64,000 bases of DNA from SAR324 cluster bacterium (GCA_028282885.1 JANQGX010000006.1:1-64000), one strand, 5' to 3'. Shown: positions 46,353-56,488, counted from the stretch's first letter. Numbers and translations: made by a program. Notes: generated from the sequence alone by a model not told the origin.

Positions 46353-47339
46353 ATGAAGGAAAATCTGTCTAGTTTGCTGGAAGTTAGAAATCTTACAATT
46401 GATTTTCATACGATGGATGGTATTGCAAGAGCCATCAATGGCGTAAACTTCAGCCTGTTTAAAAAAGAGAAAATTGGGATTGTGGGAGAGTCGGGATGTG
46501 GGAAATCAGTGACTGTGTTGGGAATAATGGGTCTCCTGCAAAAACCTCCTGCCAAAGTTCGTGAAGGCCAGGTGCTTTTTAAAGGACGCGACTTACTAAC
46601 GTTACCGGAAAGAGAATTTGCGGAAATCAGGGGAAGTAAAATCTCCATGATTTTTCAAAATCCCATGACATCATTAAATCCTGTTTTCACCATAGGTAAC
46701 CAAATGGGTCATGTGATCAGAATACACCAGGGACTGCGGAAAAAAGAATCTATCGAAAAAGCGATTGAGCTTTTACAAGAGGTCGGTATTCCGTCTCCTG
46801 AAAAAAGGATAGACGAGTATCCTCATCAATTAAGCGGAGGAATGCGTCAACGGGTTATGATTGCAATGGCCATTTCATGCAGACCGCAGTTGATTATCGC
46901 TGACGAACCGACAACAGCTCTTGACGTAACAATCCAAGCCCAAATCATTGATGTCATACAGGATATAATTGATCGTTTTGAATCCTCGTTGATTCTCATT
47001 ACTCATGATCTTGCCGTTGTTGCGGAGACGGTTGAGCGTGTTTTGGTGATGTATGCGGGAAAAATAGTGGAGACAGGTTCTGTTCAAGAGTTATTCGAGA
47101 GTCCCAAACATCCTTACACCCAGGGACTCTTGGGATGGATTACGAATATAGAAACCGAAAGAGGGAAATTACCCACAATTGACGGGATGGTTCCTTCGAT
47201 ATTCAACCTTCCTGAAGGATGTTCCTTTTCCAACAGGTGTAAACAATGTATACCCATTTGTATCCGGCAGGAACCTCCAAATATTGAAATAAAGCCGGGA
47301 GTACTTTGTCGTTGCTGGTTGTATTCTGAAGAGAGATGA
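46353..47339 (+). CDS. Peptide ABC transporter ATPase, DppD type (inner system)
   Basis: A 328-residue ATPase: Walker A GESGCGKSV, signature LSGGMRQRVMIAMA, Walker B LIIADEPTTALDV, His loop ITHDLAVVAE. The Cys-rich end (CSFSNRCKQCIPIC) is the oligopeptide-ABC C-terminal motif, which may bind Fe-S. Confidence 0.94.
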   Translation: MKENLSSLLEVRNLTIDFHTMDGIARAINGVNFSLFKKEKIGIVGESGCGKSVTVLGIMGLLQKPPAKVREGQVLFKGRDLLTLPEREFAEIRGSKISMIFQNPMTSLNPVFTIGNQMGHVIRIHQGLRKKESIEKAIELLQEVGIPSPEKRIDEYPHQLSGGMRQRVMIAMAISCRPQLIIADEPTTALDVTIQAQIIDVIQDIIDRFESSLILITHDLAVVAETVERVLVMYAGKIVETGSVQELFESPKHPYTQGLLGWITNIETERGKLPTIDGMVPSIFNLPEGCSFSNRCKQCIPICIRQEPPNIEIKPGVLCRCWLYSEER

Positions 47340-47342
47340 TCA

Positions 47343-48317
47343 ATGGAACCTGACAATCATTTAGTTGTGAAAAACGTTGTAAAGCACTACCCGATCAGAA
47401 AAGGTCTGTTTTCAAAAATTGTAGGAAATGTCCATGCGGTTGACGGTGTAAGTTTTCAGATAGATAGGGGGAAAACATTTGGGCTGGTCGGGGAGAGCGG
47501 TTGTGGTAAAAGCACTCTTGCAAGATTGCTCATGAGTCTGGAACCGCTATCAGGAGGCCAGATCCTGTATAAAGGACAGGACATATCCAGGTTCTCAAAA
47601 AAGCATATTTTTGAAATACGCCGTAAAATGCAATTGATCTTTCAGGATCCTTATTCTTCTTTGAATCCCAGAAAGAGCATTGGGCATAGTATAGAAGCGC
47701 CTCTTGTAACTCATGGGATAGCAGCAAATCGCAAAGAGCGCAGGGAGCTGGTTACGCAGATGATGGATGAAGTTGGTTTGGATGTTGAGCAGTTTAAGCG
47801 GTACCCACACGAGTTTTCGGGAGGGCAGAGACAGAGAGTCTGCATTGCAAGAGCCATGATTCTTGAACCCGAGTTTGTGTTGTGTGATGAACCGGTATCA
47901 GCTTTGGATGTTTCAATCCAGGCTCAGGTCATTAATCTATTGTGTAATTTACAAAAAAAGAGGAACGTCACCTACTTTTTTATTTCCCACGATCTAAATG
48001 TAGTAAAACATATCAGCGATGTTGTTGCAGTTATGTATTTGGGTAGAATTGTTGAACTGGCTCCCAAAAACGTCCTGTATAAGCGGCCACTTCATCCATA
48101 CTCACAGGCCCTGATCTCCAGTGCTCCGGAAGTCAATCTGAAACAAAAGAAAAAACGCACTGTTTTAACTGGAGACGTGCCCAGTCCCATTGATCCACCC
48201 AAAGGCTGCCACTTTTGTACCAGGTGCCGGTACGTCGAGAAGAAATGCACCAACGAGCCGTCACCGGAACTGATAGAAGTAGAACACAATCATTTCGTTC
48301 GGTGCTGGCTGTATTGA
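47343..48317 (+). CDS. Peptide ABC transporter ATPase, DppF type (inner system)
   Basis: A 324-residue ATPase: GESGCGKSTLAR, FSGGQRQRVCIARAM, LCDEPVSALDVS, ISHDLNVVKH and a C-terminal CHFCTRCRYVEKKC. It completes the four-gene inner transporter. Confidence 0.94.
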   Translation: MEPDNHLVVKNVVKHYPIRKGLFSKIVGNVHAVDGVSFQIDRGKTFGLVGESGCGKSTLARLLMSLEPLSGGQILYKGQDISRFSKKHIFEIRRKMQLIFQDPYSSLNPRKSIGHSIEAPLVTHGIAANRKERRELVTQMMDEVGLDVEQFKRYPHEFSGGQRQRVCIARAMILEPEFVLCDEPVSALDVSIQAQVINLLCNLQKKRNVTYFFISHDLNVVKHISDVVAVMYLGRIVELAPKNVLYKRPLHPYSQALISSAPEVNLKQKKKRTVLTGDVPSPIDPPKGCHFCTRCRYVEKKCTNEPSPELIEVEHNHFVRCWLY

Positions 48318-48364
48318 CTGACTTTGAAGGACTCGAACTATTCCTAAGCAATCAACCCAGAACG

Positions 48365-48388
48365 ACCGGGATCGATTTTGATTCCGGT
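48365..48388 (+). repeat. Hairpin between inner and outer Dpp systems
   Basis: ACCGGGATC/GATTCCGGT, a 9-bp stem with one G-T pair and a 6-base loop. Together with the hairpin at 42651-42676 it frames the AT-rich inner system. Confidence 0.55.
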
Positions 48389-48414
48389 TGGGTAAACATC
48401 CGCGGAAAAATATC

Positions 48415-49362
48415 ATGGTTGGCTATTTCCTGAAAAGGTTGGCGATGCTGATTCCCGTTTTGCTGGGAATCTCCGTCATCGTTTTTTTTATCATGGCGTT
48501 GATTCCGGGAGATCCTGCCCAGGCTATTCTGGGTTCATATGCTACTGCCGAAAACCTGGCAAACCTAAGGGCCGACCTGGGTCTCGACAAACCGGTTTTT
48601 CAACGCTATTTCATCTGGCTGGGGAATCTCCTGCAGGGCGATTTCGGGAGTTCTTATACATTGAACAGGCCTGTGATCGATGAGGTGCTGGATCGGCTTG
48701 GCCCTACTCTCCTGCTTGCCGGAACTGCTTTGGTTCTGTGCAGTATTTTTGGCCTGTTGATCGGAGTCATTACTGCAGTAAAGCAATATGGCTGGCAGGA
48801 TCGGTTTTTTACCTTAATCGCCCTATTGGGAATCTCCACTCCCTCCTTCTGGCTGGGACTTGTTTTGATACTGGCCTTTGCAGTCAAACTGAACTGGTTC
48901 CCTGTAAGTGGTATGTTTGCCGTTTACGGTGGCGGTGATCTGCCCGATCTCCTGTATCATTTGGCACTGCCCGCACTTACGCTGGCTGCCGTAGCCACGG
49001 GTGTAATTGCGAGACTGACCAGATCCGGCATGTTGGAAATTCTGCGGCAGGATTTTGTTTTAACAGCCAGGGCCAAGGGTTTAAGTGAAAGGAAAGTTAT
49101 CTGGCATCACGCCTTCAAGAATGCCCTGGTCAATATCGTTCCGGTGATCGGAATTCAAGCCGGTTTTGTTATCGGAGGTGCAGTCTATATAGAAACGGTT
49201 TTTCAATGGCCGGGTATCGGCAGAATGCTGGTTACCGCCATCACCACCAGGGATATTCTTCTTGTACAGGGGGGTGTTCTGGTTGTCGCTACCTGTTATG
49301 TTGTTTTTAACCTGGTAGCAGACATGGTTCAGCATCTTCTCGATCCAAGGATCTCCATATGA
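48415..49362 (+). CDS. ABC transporter permease, DppB type (outer system)
   Basis: ATG 48415 (gcggaaa upstream) gives 315 aa; the longer frame to 48388 overlaps the hairpin. First span: LKRLAMLIPVLLGISVIVFF. EAA loop TARAKGLSERKVIWHHAFKN. The stop shares ATGA with the fused gene that follows. Higher GC than the inner system. Confidence 0.93.
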   Translation: MVGYFLKRLAMLIPVLLGISVIVFFIMALIPGDPAQAILGSYATAENLANLRADLGLDKPVFQRYFIWLGNLLQGDFGSSYTLNRPVIDEVLDRLGPTLLLAGTALVLCSIFGLLIGVITAVKQYGWQDRFFTLIALLGISTPSFWLGLVLILAFAVKLNWFPVSGMFAVYGGGDLPDLLYHLALPALTLAAVATGVIARLTRSGMLEILRQDFVLTARAKGLSERKVIWHHAFKNALVNIVPVIGIQAGFVIGGAVYIETVFQWPGIGRMLVTAITTRDILLVQGGVLVVATCYVVFNLVADMVQHLLDPRISI

Positions 49363-51311
49363 GTGAGCAACTTACTATTGAAACCCACTCAAAAAAGAAG
49401 GCCGGCAAGACATACGGTCTCAGCTCCTGGCAGCGACTTCGTCGCAATCACCTGACAGTCGTTGGCCTTGGCATTGTCTCACTTTTTTGCCTGATTTCCC
49501 TGCTGGCACCGTTGCTACCCCTGCCTGATCCTGATGCAACCAATCTTGCACAGAGATTGCTCCCCCCATTATCTCCCGGACATTTCCTGGGAACCGATCA
49601 GTTGGGAAGAGATATGCTTTCCCGCTTAATCTGGGGCACACGGGTCAGCCTTTCGGTCGGTATAATCGCAACTCTGATTGCTTCTGTTGTCGGGTCGCTG
49701 TTCGGTATAATTGCGGGTTATTATGGTGGCAGGTTGGATAACCTGTTGATGCGCAGTATTGATATGCTGATGGCTTTCCCTTACATGTTGCTGGCCCTAG
49801 CCATCGTTGCAGCGCTGGGTCCCGGTCTTATGAACGCTCTTTTTGCCATTGCCATCGTCAATATCCCTTTCTTTGCACGAAACGTAAGAGGTGTTGCGGT
49901 CAGCCAGGCCAGAAGCGATTATATTGAAGCTGCTCGTCTGAATGGTCAATCCGACAGCAACATTCTGTTTACCGAGCTCCTTCCCAATGTCATGCCGGTA
50001 ATTATTATCACTATCTCCACGACAGTGGGCTGGATGATTTTGGAAACCGCCGGATTAAGTTTTCTTGGTCTGGGAGCTCAACCTCCACAAGCGGATCTGG
50101 GTTCCATGCTCGGTGAAGGCCGAAAAATGATCATTACCGCGCCACACGAGGCAACCCTGCCCGGATTGGTTATCCTGATCCTGGTTATTGGAATCAACCT
50201 GTTGGGTGACGGGCTACGCGATGTTCTCGATCCCAGGCTCAAATCGGGAACCCTGGTTCGACCAAAAGCCAGGACTGCTGTGGATCCCGCACTTGAGGCT
50301 AAACCGGAAGAAAAGCAGATTACTGCGGGGAATAAGGAATCGGTCCTCAGGGTTAATGAATTGAGAACCTACTTCAACATGGGAAATGAAATTTACAAGG
50401 CGGTGAACAATGTCAGTTTTAACCTGATCCCCGGAGAAAGCCTGGGAATTGTGGGGGAGTCCGGTTCAGGCAAATCGGTCACCGCTTTGTCATTGATGGG
50501 TCTGGTTGCAACTCCCCCCGGAATCATCAAGTCCGGTAGTATTTGCTATAACGGGAAAAACCTGGTGGGAGCATCCCTGGAAACCCTGCAGAAATTGAGG
50601 GGTAATCGCATCACGTATGTCTTCCAGGATCCCTTGACAACGCTGAATCCCCTTTTAACGGTTGGTGATCAGATAGCTGAAACCCTGAAAAGGCACCAGA
50701 CCTGTTCCGGCAGGAAAATCAAGGATCGGATGATTGAGCTTCTGAAACAGGTCCAGATTCCCAATGCAGAAGACCGTGCCAAGGCCTATCCCCATGAGCT
50801 TTCCGGGGGGATGCGTCAGCGTGTTGGCATCGCCATGGCACTGGCAAATGACCCTGAAATTATCATAGCGGATGAACCGACCACCGCTCTTGATGTTACC
50901 ATACAGGCCCAGGTTCTCGGATTGATCAACAACCTCCGTAAAGAGAGGGGACTGAGCCTTCTTTTTATCACTCATGATTTTGGCGTGGTCTCCGAAGTCT
51001 GCGACCGGGTGATGGTGATGTATGCCGGAAAAGTAGTGGAAGCGGGAACTGCTCAGGCCGTCATCAATTCCCCCTTACACCCGTATACCAGGAGATTGAT
51101 CGACTGTGTTCCGCGCCTGGGAAAGCCGGACAAGGTTATCCACGCCATCAAGGGGCTTGCCCCGGCGGTAAATGACCTACCGGAAGGTTGTGCCTTTGCT
51201 GATCGTTGTGATTATGCCAGGGCGGAATGTCAGCAACAACAAATAACCATCACGGAAACGGAACCCGGAAGAAGCGTCCGCTGTATCAGGGTGTCAAAGG
51301 GGGAAATATGA
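49359..51311 (+). CDS. Fused ABC permease-ATPase (DppC-DppD), outer system
   Basis: A 650-residue single reading frame. Residues about 1-300 are a DppC permease (HFLGTDQLGRDMLSRLIW; EAA loop AARLNGQSDSNILFTELLPN). After a charged linker (about 300-330) residues to the end are a DppD ATPase (GESGSGKSV, LSGGMRQRVGIAMALA, IIADEPTTALDV, ITHDFGVVSE, CAFADRCDYARAEC). No frameshift is visible at the junction, so the fusion is real in this sequence. It may lock permease and ATPase at one copy each. Confidence 0.92.
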   Translation: MSEQLTIETHSKKKAGKTYGLSSWQRLRRNHLTVVGLGIVSLFCLISLLAPLLPLPDPDATNLAQRLLPPLSPGHFLGTDQLGRDMLSRLIWGTRVSLSVGIIATLIASVVGSLFGIIAGYYGGRLDNLLMRSIDMLMAFPYMLLALAIVAALGPGLMNALFAIAIVNIPFFARNVRGVAVSQARSDYIEAARLNGQSDSNILFTELLPNVMPVIIITISTTVGWMILETAGLSFLGLGAQPPQADLGSMLGEGRKMIITAPHEATLPGLVILILVIGINLLGDGLRDVLDPRLKSGTLVRPKARTAVDPALEAKPEEKQITAGNKESVLRVNELRTYFNMGNEIYKAVNNVSFNLIPGESLGIVGESGSGKSVTALSLMGLVATPPGIIKSGSICYNGKNLVGASLETLQKLRGNRITYVFQDPLTTLNPLLTVGDQIAETLKRHQTCSGRKIKDRMIELLKQVQIPNAEDRAKAYPHELSGGMRQRVGIAMALANDPEIIIADEPTTALDVTIQAQVLGLINNLRKERGLSLLFITHDFGVVSEVCDRVMVMYAGKVVEAGTAQAVINSPLHPYTRRLIDCVPRLGKPDKVIHAIKGLAPAVNDLPEGCAFADRCDYARAECQQQQITITETEPGRSVRCIRVSKGEI

Positions 51312-52273
51312 ACCGGGAGATTTTGTCACTGAATAATGTCAACCGGGCTTTTGTAACTCGAAAATCGCTGTTCGGAAAAACCAAACTGGTCATCAACGCT
51401 GTCAATCAGGTAGACTTGATTGTCAATAAGGGTCAGACAGTTGGGATTGTAGGAGAATCGGGCTGCGGAAAATCGACCCTGGCCCGTATGATTGTGCTTC
51501 TGGATCAGCCGACAGAAGGCAGTATCCTCTTCCAGGGCAAAGAGTTATCCAGCATCGAAAAAAAGGAGATGAAGCAGTTTCGCAGCAAGGTCCAGTTTGT
51601 CTTCCAGGATCCCCTAAGCTCCTTAAACCCAAGAAAAACCATTCGACAGATTCTGGAAACCCCTCTCAGGCATTTGACCGATATGACCAAACAGGAAAGA
51701 GCTGACAGGGTGGATGAACTGATGACACTGGTAAATCTCAGACCAGAGTTCCTGGAGCGTTATCCCCACCAATTTTCCGGAGGGCAGTCCCAGAGAATCG
51801 GTATCGCCCGGTCCATTGCGGCCAATCCGGAGATGATCGTGCTGGATGAACCGGTTTCAGCTCTTGATGTTTCGGTCCAGGCCCAGGTCTTGAACCTGTT
51901 GAGAGAGCTAAAGGAGCGGCTTAACCTGACCTATATTTTCATCAGTCATGATCTGGCAGTAGTGGAGAATGTTTGCGACGTGGTAGCGGTGATGTACTTG
52001 GGAAGGATTGTCGAATATGGTCCCAGAAAAAAACTTTTTGCCAATCCTCGCCACCCCTACACTCATATTTTGCTTTCCAGTGTTCCGGTGCCGGGAAAGC
52101 AGGAGGAGGATAGACCAGGGCTGAAAGGTGAACCTCCCAGCCCATCCGCCATGCCTCCCGGGTGTCCGTTTGAACCTCGCTGCCCTCATGGTGTGGACCG
52201 GTGTAAAAAAGAGAAACCGATCCTGGATAATGTGGATGCAGATCCCCGAGCAGCGTGTTTTTTCCCCCTATAG
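51308..52273 (+). CDS. Peptide ABC transporter ATPase, DppF type (outer system)
   Basis: ATG 51308 overlaps the previous stop (ATGA). A 321-residue ATPase: GESGCGKSTLARM, FSGGQSQRIGIARSI, VLDEPVSALDVS, ISHDLAVVEN, C-terminal CPFEPRCPHGVDRC. Last gene of the outer operon; it converges with the second GGT. Confidence 0.94.
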   Translation: MNREILSLNNVNRAFVTRKSLFGKTKLVINAVNQVDLIVNKGQTVGIVGESGCGKSTLARMIVLLDQPTEGSILFQGKELSSIEKKEMKQFRSKVQFVFQDPLSSLNPRKTIRQILETPLRHLTDMTKQERADRVDELMTLVNLRPEFLERYPHQFSGGQSQRIGIARSIAANPEMIVLDEPVSALDVSVQAQVLNLLRELKERLNLTYIFISHDLAVVENVCDVVAVMYLGRIVEYGPRKKLFANPRHPYTHILLSSVPVPGKQEEDRPGLKGEPPSPSAMPPGCPFEPRCPHGVDRCKKEKPILDNVDADPRAACFFPL

Positions 52274-52424
52274 AAGGGTTCGGAACCCAAATAAGATCCT
52301 GAAGCTGCTATGATCAAAGTTGAACCCAATCCGGAGTATCTCACGGAAGTCCTGCTTGAACTTTTGAACATCTTTACTCAAAAACTGTCCAGGGAATCAG
52401 GAATCATGGAAATTGGGTTGATTT

Positions 52425-54314
52425 TTATTCACCCGCGGCCCAATTCTCCTGCCGGGGATCCGCTCCGCCGATCAGCTTACCGGTATCTTTGTTCCTGATA
52501 ATGGCGCCGGCTGCTCCCATGGTGTGGTGAAAATCTTCGACAACTTCCACTGTATACCCCATTTTCTCCAGGTCTGTTCCCACCAGATCATTCAGACTTT
52601 TCTCCAATTGAACAACCCCAGGCCTGTAGTTATGGGGAGAAAAAGAATCGGGGAAATTACGAGATCGAAACCTGGGTGCTTCGATAGCCTGTTGAATGTC
52701 CATGCCGAAAACCACCATGTTCAGGAAAACCTGGAGAAGAGCCTGGGGCTGCTGATCGCCTTCAGGTGTTCCAAAGGTCATAAAAAGTTCATTGTCACGG
52801 GTAACCATTACCGCATTTGGAGTCACTCGGGGTCGCTTACCCGGGGCAAGGGCAGCCGGGTGGTCCGGATCAAGTCTGAATTGAGTCATTCGAATTCCAA
52901 GGCAGAGTCCTGTTCCCGGCACCATTGGGGATTGAGGGAAGTCGCTTGGTGTCAGGGAAACCGAATTTCCCTTGGAATCGGTGACAGCAAGATAGCTGGT
53001 ATCAATATCCTGAAAGATGCCAAAAGCGGCTGTGCCCTGATTCGATGCTACAACCACCGGTGTTTTATAGCTTTTGAGCGGTAGAACCTTTCTCTGGAGT
53101 TCGAGGGGATTGCCCGGTTCAGGCATCTTTCCAAATACCATTTCCGGCGTCATGGCTTCACGCCTCTCTGCAGCAAATTGTTTGCTCAGAAGCCCTTCCA
53201 CCGGCACATTAACAAAATTTGGATCTCCGAACCAGGCTTCCCGGTCCGCCATGGTCAGTTCAATCGCCTGCAGAAGGGTATGAACGTATTCGGGTGAATT
53301 GTGCGACATTGAACGAAGGTCCATACCTTCCAGGATTTGCAGCGCCATAGGCAATACGGCGCCCTGGGTCCAGGTCCCGTTGGTGTAAAAGACGTAATCC
53401 TCGTAGCTGCCTGTCAAGGGTTTTTCCCAAAATCCTTTGTAGTCGGCAAGGTCTTTCCTGGTAAACAGCCCGTCCTCTTCCTGGTGCAACCGGACGATTT
53501 TCTCCGAAACAGGTCCCTTATAAAAATAGTCGCGTACTGCATGCAGCCCGTCCGAGCGCGTCCCCCCTTTTAAAAGGGCCTTTTTTTCAGCCGCTGCCAT
53601 CTCCCTGAGGGTATTTGCCAGATCGGGTTGTTGAAATCGATCCTTGTGATGCAGGGGTCTCCACCATTCGCCTTTCATATAGACTTCCACATTGTAGGGC
53701 ATCATCACTGCAAACCCGATCCGCTCCACAAGGTTCAGGTCGAGATGATTGAGCATCATGGAATGGGTAGGAAATCCCTCTTCCGCCAGTGTTATTGCCG
53801 ATGCTGCAATCTCACCAAAGCTCATGGTACCGTACCGGTCCAGAATTTCGATGATCACATCGGGGGAAGAGGGCAGCAGTTGGGCGAGAATATCCATCTT
53901 GGGAACAGTCTCGTGACCTTTGGATTTGAAAAAGTCAATGGTCGCTTTCCCGGGAGCGGTTCCAACACCGCAATAGCTCAGAACCGCTTTCTTCTCTGCA
54001 TCATAAATAAGGGTTGGGGCGATGGAAGGGAAACTGGCCGCTTCGGGATAGGTAACATTGAGTGCCAGAAGTGCCGCCATGGCGGCATCAAAAGCATTTC
54101 CGCCACGGCGCATGATATCCAGGGCAGCTTCGGTGGCCCATGGGGTGCCGGTAGAAGCCATGTACTGGTCTGCCTTCACCAGCTTTCTCGAAACCTGGTG
54201 CGGATCATCGAACTCCATCAGCTCACGGGGCCCTTTTGGTAGAATCACATAAACCAGGAATAGAATCCCGGCAAGAATCAACAGTCCTAATCCGGTTCTG
54301 ATCAGTATTTTCAT
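52425..54314 (-). CDS. Gamma-glutamyltranspeptidase-like protein 2, N-terminally anchored
   Basis: A 629-residue protein with an N-terminal span (ILIRTGLGLLILAGILFLVY) and no lipobox. GGNAFDAAMAALLALNVTYP matches the GGT front block. The active-site block reads DTSYLAVTDSKG (Thr439) where most GGTs have TTHxSVVD, so the nucleophile is kept but the next residues are changed. It may be a hydrolase or acylase of altered specificity, working with the peptide importers it converges with. Ribosome binding site: aggagga, spacing 7. Confidence 0.88.
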   Translation of the reverse strand: MKILIRTGLGLLILAGILFLVYVILPKGPRELMEFDDPHQVSRKLVKADQYMASTGTPWATEAALDIMRRGGNAFDAAMAALLALNVTYPEAASFPSIAPTLIYDAEKKAVLSYCGVGTAPGKATIDFFKSKGHETVPKMDILAQLLPSSPDVIIEILDRYGTMSFGEIAASAITLAEEGFPTHSMMLNHLDLNLVERIGFAVMMPYNVEVYMKGEWWRPLHHKDRFQQPDLANTLREMAAAEKKALLKGGTRSDGLHAVRDYFYKGPVSEKIVRLHQEEDGLFTRKDLADYKGFWEKPLTGSYEDYVFYTNGTWTQGAVLPMALQILEGMDLRSMSHNSPEYVHTLLQAIELTMADREAWFGDPNFVNVPVEGLLSKQFAAERREAMTPEMVFGKMPEPGNPLELQRKVLPLKSYKTPVVVASNQGTAAFGIFQDIDTSYLAVTDSKGNSVSLTPSDFPQSPMVPGTGLCLGIRMTQFRLDPDHPAALAPGKRPRVTPNAVMVTRDNELFMTFGTPEGDQQPQALLQVFLNMVVFGMDIQQAIEAPRFRSRNFPDSFSPHNYRPGVVQLEKSLNDLVGTDLEKMGYTVEVVEDFHHTMGAAGAIIRNKDTGKLIGGADPRQENWAAGE

Positions 54315-54438
54315 AATCCTCCTTTCTCACTAACCAACATGCCCGGGGGGTTCAACGAAGAATGAGAACGTACACTTACGAAGCGCCATATATATCATTG
54401 GATTATCCAGATCCATTAACTCAAAAACGAGGATACAT

Positions 54439-54561
54439 ATGACGCAAACAAAAAATAACAAGATTCTCTCGATTGTGCACTCGATTTGTTGCGGAATTGA
54501 TGTTCATAAAGAGATCGTCGTTGCCTGTTGTCGCTTGAGTTTCCCTCTTATTGCCGTTTAG
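54439..54561 (+). pseudogene. Remnant of an IS110-family transposase (N-terminus)
   Basis: ATG 54439 encodes 40 residues including CCGIDVHKEIVVACC, the start of IS110 DEDD transposases with the first catalytic Asp. TAG follows at 54559-54561 and no further similarity is seen. Confidence 0.8.
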
Positions 54562-54681
54562 TCAAACACAGGCTTGTGCTTTTCATCTCATCAGGTCGAA
54601 TTATACCCTTGACAGCTCCTGCGGGTTGGGAAAAGATAGCATTTTTGACCATATTAAAATAGCAATTAAATTTAGGGCAAA

Positions 54682-55860
54682 ATGTATATTAATCGTGAGT
54701 TGACAGAACATTTTCTGTCTTGCCTGAAACAGTTTCCGACGATTCTGGTTACAGGGCCGAGGCAATCCGGTAAGTCAACGTTTCTGTCAAAGGTAATGGA
54801 GGGGTATCCGCAGGTGACATTTGATGATCCGCTGAATCGTGATTTTGCTTTGCAGGATCCTAACGGTTTTTTGGATCAGTTTAGCGGAAAACCGGTGGTG
54901 CTTGATGAGATCCAATATGTTCCTCAGTTGTTACAATACATTAAAATCAGGATAGACAGGAACCGTGATCCCGGCATCTGGATAATGAGTGGATCACAGC
55001 AGTTTCACCTGATGAAGGATGTGAGTGAATCGCTTGCAGGCAGAATAGCGATTCTGGAGCTAGCGCCCTTCAGTCTCTCGGAACCGGATGAACTAGGTGA
55101 CCTTGAAAATGTGATCTGGGGTGGCCTTTACCCTGAACCTTTCTGTTATCCGGAAAAGAGAGAAGTCTGGTTGAGGTCATATATTCAGACTTACATTGAG
55201 CGCGATGTTCGTCAATTGGATGCCATACGTGATTATCAGGCCTTTGAACTGTTTCTCAATCGATGTGCCGCCAGTCACTCACAAGAGTTTCACAGTGCCG
55301 GTTTTGCGAGGGATTGTGGGGTCAGTCAGCCGACAATCAAATCATGGAGCCGGATACTTGACCTGAGCTATATCTGCATTATGGTCCCTCCGTTTTATAA
55401 GAATTACAATAAGCGACTGGTAAAGTCCCCAAAACTATATTTCTCGGACGCTTCTCTAGTCTGCTATTTTACCAGGCAGCCATCGCCACAAGCTGCGTTG
55501 AGAGGCAACTTGGGTGGGGCTTTGTTCGAGGGATTGATAGTAAATGAAGTCTGGAGAGCATTTTTTAACTCCGGGAAGAAACCTGCCGTTTACTTCTGGA
55601 GATCGCAAGGCGGACTTGAGGTTGATCTGATTATCCAGGCGAAAGGGAAGTTTTGGCCGATCGAGATAAAATTGACCTCAACACCAACTGCAAACCATAC
55701 AAAGCCGATAATGAAATTTATGGAGCTATCCGGGAGTGACTCCTCGGATTTTGGAACGATAGTGTGTGGGGGAAATCAGGTTACGCAACTCCCAAATAAT
55801 TGCATCGCGGTCCCCTGGCATCAATTTCCAGAATTCCTCAGGAAAAATATTCTGAATTAG
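54682..55860 (+). CDS. AAA ATPase with DUF4143 domain
   Basis: A 392-residue protein: Walker A LVTGPRQSGKSTFLS, Walker B PVVLDEIQYVP and sensor-like WIMSGSQQFHLM. The C-terminus ends with the PD-(D/E)xK-like DUF4143 part (AVYFWRSQGGLEVDLII and GKFWPIEIKL). Such single genes are common on mobile or accessory DNA. Role unknown. Close to the IS110 remnant. Confidence 0.9.
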   Translation: MYINRELTEHFLSCLKQFPTILVTGPRQSGKSTFLSKVMEGYPQVTFDDPLNRDFALQDPNGFLDQFSGKPVVLDEIQYVPQLLQYIKIRIDRNRDPGIWIMSGSQQFHLMKDVSESLAGRIAILELAPFSLSEPDELGDLENVIWGGLYPEPFCYPEKREVWLRSYIQTYIERDVRQLDAIRDYQAFELFLNRCAASHSQEFHSAGFARDCGVSQPTIKSWSRILDLSYICIMVPPFYKNYNKRLVKSPKLYFSDASLVCYFTRQPSPQAALRGNLGGALFEGLIVNEVWRAFFNSGKKPAVYFWRSQGGLEVDLIIQAKGKFWPIEIKLTSTPTANHTKPIMKFMELSGSDSSDFGTIVCGGNQVTQLPNNCIAVPWHQFPEFLRKNILN

Positions 55861-56488
55861 TTCCTGTTCAAAAAAACTTTTTCGTCAATCGAACACCCCC
55901 AACAGATCCCTGTCATCGTTATTGAACCTATTCCACCTCCATCATTCGTCATCCCTTTTCAAGCATTTCTTCCCCAACACCTGCAAATTATTCCAGTAAA
56001 GTTAACGATTTCAAAACCCTCCCTGAGAATTGCCGCACTTTTTCCAACTCCCCATCATTTACCTCTATTTCATCAAAATACTCTACAGCTAAGCAAATTT
56101 AAGCCAAATTGAGCCGAAAGATTGGAAGAATTTGTCAAGTATGCTGTTTGATCCAAATCCACCATCAAAGTTGCAGGTTCCTCCTTGAGTCAGATGATCA
56201 ATCGATTTTTCCAGGATCCGGCTACTCGAATCGCTCGGATTCTTCAATTTCTATGAAAATTGTCACCCCTCCTCGGTTTCTCCGACTTTTCGAAATAAAA
56301 ACATCGAATTCCGAGCAGACTACCCCTTGGTAACGAGATAATGGCAGGGTCCTTAAGCTCTCTCTTTTGTTTCGATAAAGCCCTATTGAAGCAGTGATTG
56401 ATTTCCAAGCCACAACCCTTGCGAGTTCAGCTTCTCATCAAGCTCGATTACCGATTGTCTGAAACTGTTAACCCCAACTCAATGTGTA
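55861..56488. other. Gene-poor stretch
   Basis: About 630 bases with no supported gene. It may be decayed mobile DNA, as it lies between an AAA/DUF4143 gene and two tiny frames. Confidence 0.4.
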
